DNA from: Phycisphaerae bacterium
Lineage (GTDB): Bacteria > Planctomycetota > Phycisphaerae > Tepidisphaerales > Tepidisphaeraceae
NCBI GenBank assembly: GCA_014380825.1
Contig: JACMJD010000433.1
Span: 1-8,737, forward strand
Direction of reading: 5' to 3'
DNA length: 8,737 bases
Shown: one piece after another, positions 6,264-8,737 of the stretch
How positions within the stretch are numbered: the first letter of the stretch is position 1
Layout of the letters: the number at the start of each line of letters is the position of its first letter
Position numbers and translations under genes: made by a program
The notes under the pieces: model-generated
Databases searched by the model: none
Seen by the model: only the letters and a program-made list of their open reading frames with translations
Told to the model about the DNA's origin: nothing

Positions 6264-7915
6264 CCGAACTCGCCGAAACGCATCATCATCGCCGCTGGCC
6301 GATCATTGTGGTGATCGTGGCGACGCTCGTCGTCTTCCTGCCGCTGTGCGGGCACGAGTTCACGTATTGGGACGACGGCCTGACCGTGCATCAGAATCCG
6401 ATGCTCAACCCGCCGACGCTGGAGACGATCAAATATTATTTCTCGCACGTTGCGTATGGACTGTACATCCCGATCACGTACACGGTGTGGGCCGGCATCG
6501 CGATGATCGCGGGCGTCGATGCGGACGATCACAACATCCGCCTGAACCCGTGGATGTTTCATTCGGCCAACGTCGCGTTTCATACGGTCAGCGCGATCGT
6601 CGTGTTTCTACTGCTTCGACGTCTCGTTCGAAAAGATTGGGCCGCATGTTTCGGCGCGCTGCTGTGGGCGCTGCATCCGATGCAGCTTGAGCCGGTGGCG
6701 TGGGTGTCGGGATTGAAAGACGTGCTTGCGGGGTGCTTCGGGCTGATCGCGCTGTGGCGATACATCGCGCGCGCGCAGGATCGCAGCGATGATCCGCAAA
6801 GCATTTGGGCGCCGGACATCATCGGCATGATCGCGCTGATTCTGGCGATGCTGTCGAAACCGTCGGCCGCGATGGTGCCGGCGATCGCGGTGGCGATCGA
6901 TTGGCTGATTCTGAATCGCCCGCTCCCCCGCGCGCTGCAATCGACCGCGGTGTGGTTCGTGCTCGCGATCCCGATATTGGTTGTCGGCCGAATCGCGCAG
7001 GATGTCACCGGCATCCCCACCGTGCCCATCCATCTGCGGCCGTTCATCGCGGCGGATTCAATCGCCTTCTATCTCTACAAACTTATCTGGCCAGTCCACC
7101 TCGCGCCGGACTATGGCCGCAATCCGCGCGTCGTGTTTCAGCACGGCTGGCAATACTACACGTGGATCGCCGCACTGCTGCTCGCGATCGCGATGTTCAT
7201 ATTGCGCAAGCGATTCCGCTGGGCGGTCGGCGCCGCGGCGATCTTCGTCATCGCTCTGCTGCCGGTGCTTGGCCTGGCGACGTTTCAATTTCAGTTCATG
7301 TCGACCGTGGCCGACCATTACATGTATCTCGCGATGCTCGGCCCGGCGGTGGCGGTGGCGTTCGTGCTCAGCCGTGTTCACGCGCCGGCGGTTCACGTTA
7401 TCGCGGTCATCGCGATCGTCTTGCTCGGCGTGCGCACGGGTGCGCTCGCGCCGGTGTGGAAGGATGACTACACGCTCTTCGAGCACAATCTGAAAGTGAA
7501 TCCGCTCAGCGTGATTTCGCTGAACAATCTAGGCAACGCGTACACGCTGAACGGTGACTATGAAAAAGGCCTGACGTATTTCAAGCAGGCGATGTCGATC
7601 TCGGACGAATATCCGACGCCCTTCGAAAACGCCGGGCGCGTGCTGGCACAATTGAACGACATCGAAGGCTCGATCGCGGCGAGCGAGCGATCGATCGTCA
7701 TTCGCTCGAAGCTGCCGCTGACGCTTTATCCAAACTACATGGAAGACCACAACTACGTCGGCCAGGTCTTGCTCGCGCGCGGCCAATACGATCGCGCGAT
7801 TGCGCACTTCGAGAAGCTGTTATGGATTAAGCCAGAACACGCCGACGCGAAGAAATTTCTTGTGATCGCGTTCGAGCGCAAGGGTCAGAAAGCGGCGACG
7901 CAGGAATCACGCTGA
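6260..7915 (+). CDS. GT-C-type membrane protein with C-terminal TPR repeats (TMTC-like), paralogue 3
   Basis: A 551-residue last member of the triplet. After a His-rich N-terminus and first helix (about 14-30) come FTYWDDG (D38, D39), LYIPITYTVW (68-77), HPMQLEPVAWVSGLKD (139-154), SKPSA (199-203), DYGR (284-287) and STVADHYMYLAMLGPA (348-363). Then come a last helix (about 376-398) and three TPR-like repeats at about 418-451, 452-485 and 494-528. The loop between helices near 170-186 is longer and more acidic (RAQDRSDDPQ) than in the sisters. The start overlaps the previous stop as ATGA, with no clear ribosome site, so translation probably depends on paralogue 2. Its end, ATQESR, resembles the end of paralogue 1, TTQEAR. 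The stop overlaps the convergent STAS gene by 9 bases. A GT-C transferase or related membrane assembly protein is most likely; the substrate is unknown. Confidence 0.87.
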   Translation: MTELAETHHHRRWPIIVVIVATLVVFLPLCGHEFTYWDDGLTVHQNPMLNPPTLETIKYYFSHVAYGLYIPITYTVWAGIAMIAGVDADDHNIRLNPWMFHSANVAFHTVSAIVVFLLLRRLVRKDWAACFGALLWALHPMQLEPVAWVSGLKDVLAGCFGLIALWRYIARAQDRSDDPQSIWAPDIIGMIALILAMLSKPSAAMVPAIAVAIDWLILNRPLPRALQSTAVWFVLAIPILVVGRIAQDVTGIPTVPIHLRPFIAADSIAFYLYKLIWPVHLAPDYGRNPRVVFQHGWQYYTWIAALLLAIAMFILRKRFRWAVGAAAIFVIALLPVLGLATFQFQFMSTVADHYMYLAMLGPAVAVAFVLSRVHAPAVHVIAVIAIVLLGVRTGALAPVWKDDYTLFEHNLKVNPLSVISLNNLGNAYTLNGDYEKGLTYFKQAMSISDEYPTPFENAGRVLAQLNDIEGSIAASERSIVIRSKLPLTLYPNYMEDHNYVGQVLLARGQYDRAIAHFEKLLWIKPEHADAKKFLVIAFERKGQKAATQESR

Positions 7916-8254
7916 TCGAAACGCTTCATCGCGTGTCTTGGCGATTACGAACAGTCGCTCCATGCAACACGTGCGGAAGATCTGCATCAGGCTTGGCGGC
8001 ATCGAGCAGAGCACCAGTTTTCCGCCGGCGGATTTGATTTGTTGCCGCAGGTTGACCATCAGGCCGAGCATCGCGCTGCCCATGTACGAGACTTGGCCGA
8101 GGTCGATCACCCATCGCTCGCTCTTGCGTTCGGAGATCGTGCTGAGAATCGCCTCGTTGAGTTCGTCAAACTCGGCCGAGTCGAGCATTTGCGGCAGCGT
8201 CAGCTCGATCACCTGAGCGCGTTCGGATGATTCGATGCGGTAAAAATCTGGCAT
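7907..8254 (-). CDS. STAS-domain protein (anti-sigma-factor antagonist, SpoIIAA-like)
   Basis: A 115-residue single STAS domain. Such proteins bind and inhibit anti-sigma kinases (partner switching), with a conserved serine that is phosphorylated to turn binding off. VIDLGQVSYMGSAMLGLMVNL (49-69) corresponds to the SpoIIAA phosphorylation loop. S60 sits at the phospho-serine position, but the usual D before it is G and the following SG is AM. KLVLCSMPPSLMQIF (79-93) and the C-terminal helix are typical. I chose the ATG at 8254 because GGAAG lies 8 bases upstream and the domain begins there. The same frame opens at TTG 8329 (140 codons) and has an ATG at 8308, neither with a ribosome site. No kinase or sigma factor gene is in the window. 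It lies about 100 bases downstream of purM on the same strand. Confidence 0.87.
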   Translation of the reverse strand: MPDFYRIESSERAQVIELTLPQMLDSAEFDELNEAILSTISERKSERWVIDLGQVSYMGSAMLGLMVNLRQQIKSAGGKLVLCSMPPSLMQIFRTCCMERLFVIAKTRDEAFRSA

Positions 8255-8357
8255 GAGCGGTACTTCCGGAGCCGTGGGCAGGAACTCCTCGCCGCTGACA
8301 GTGTACATGAATTTTGGCGGGGATGACAAAGACGTTTGCGCGATCGGCGCGACAATA
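8255..8357 (-). other. Short spacer between purM and the STAS gene
   Basis: Just over 100 bases. No clear terminator (no stem with T-run) separates purM from the STAS gene, so read-through from purM is plausible. The ribosome site of the STAS gene lies at its end. The spacer is open in the STAS frame back to 8329. Confidence 0.4.
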
Positions 8358-8737
8358 TTACCGGACTTGCAGCGTGTCCGATTCGAAAACGATGTTCAGC
8401 GGCGTGATCTCGACCGCGCGACGCGCGCCTTCGGGATGAATGCTCCCCGCGATCCACGCGTGGTGGCCGCAAGCATTCGCCAGACGGACGCACGGCTCGG
8501 CGTCTTTCGGATCGACGTACACCGCGAAGCCCGCGCCCATGTTGAACGTCGCGAACATTTCGCGCGCGTCCACTTTTCCTTCGCGCGAGATGAAGTCAAA
8601 CAGCGCCGATCGCTGCGGCAAGTGCGCGACGCGATAAATAAACGGCGCTTCCAGCCGCATCAGCTTCCGCCAGCCGTGACCGGTGACGTGGACCGCGTAG
8701 TGCAGATCGATGTTCGCCTGCTGCGATTTGGAGATGA
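8358..8737 (-). CDS. purM: Phosphoribosylformylglycinamidine cyclo-ligase (AIR synthetase), C-terminal part, 5' end cut off
   Basis: PurM closes FGAM to aminoimidazole ribonucleotide (AIR) with ATP, the fifth step of purine synthesis in the cytoplasm. Only the last 126 codons are inside the window; the frame is open to the right edge. Recognisable are HVTGHGWRKLM, the counterpart of the HITGGG region in most bacterial PurM proteins, then EMFATFNMGAGFAVYVDPKDAE, matching the family segment EMxxTFNMGxGM, and a final GHHAWIAGSI as in GxxAWxIG. The C-terminus is QVR followed by TAA. The GHG variant and the tail VEITPLNIVFESDTLQVR suggest a lineage-specific PurM subtype. I am sure of the family but less sure that it is not a PurM-related paralogue, since the ATP-binding N-terminal half is missing from view. 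Confidence 0.87.
   Translation of the reverse strand, partial: ISKSQQANIDLHYAVHVTGHGWRKLMRLEAPFIYRVAHLPQRSALFDFISREGKVDAREMFATFNMGAGFAVYVDPKDAEPCVRLANACGHHAWIAGSIHPEGARRAVEITPLNIVFESDTLQVR

Overview
The window looks like part of a planctomycete chromosome, probably of the Phycisphaerae. The evidence is a pseudopilin of the planctomycete H-X9-DG type at the left edge, a PurM end with the HVTGHGWRKLM variant, a STAS protein, moderately high GC with many CGATCG and CGCGATC words, and a long palindrome with the core GGTGTCAGGAACC, which I recall (unchecked) as a recurrent repeat in planctomycete genomes. This placement is an inference from gene style, not from a marker gene.

Layout. Positions 1-729 (minus) hold the first 243 codons of a pseudopilin gene whose 3' end is outside the window. 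An intergenic stretch of about 430 bases follows. coaD (phosphopantetheine adenylyltransferase, coenzyme A synthesis) lies at 1162-1731 (minus). A second intergenic stretch of about 400 bases separates coaD from a divergent plus-strand operon; it contains a 10-bp-period tandem repeat and clustered TTGCGC/GCGCAA words. The operon (2129-7915) is a PgeF/YfiH-family gene followed by three tandem paralogues, each a multi-spanning membrane protein of GT-C type with C-terminal TPR repeats, resembling the eukaryotic TMTC proteins. All three junctions are 4-base stop/start overlaps (GTGA, ATGA, ATGA), so the four genes should be translationally coupled. Converging on the operon from the right are a STAS-domain anti-sigma-factor antagonist (7907-8254, minus) and the 3' end of purM (8358-8737, minus).

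The operon is the most interesting part. PgeF is linked to peptidoglycan quality control, and GT-C enzymes use lipid-linked sugars at the membrane, so a cell-envelope or surface-glycosylation role is reasonable but inferred. The three paralogues share a DD pair in the first outer loop, HP(V/L/M)Q(V/L)E, SKP or AKP, DYGR and VADHYMY motifs, then TPRs. The first paralogue carries a 52-bp perfect palindrome in frame, adding about 15 residues relative to its sisters. The second has a different, near-perfect 42-bp palindrome in the corresponding part of the gene, and its codon usage changes from C-ending to G-ending there. No RNA genes, CRISPR arrays, complete insertion sequences or phage genes were seen.
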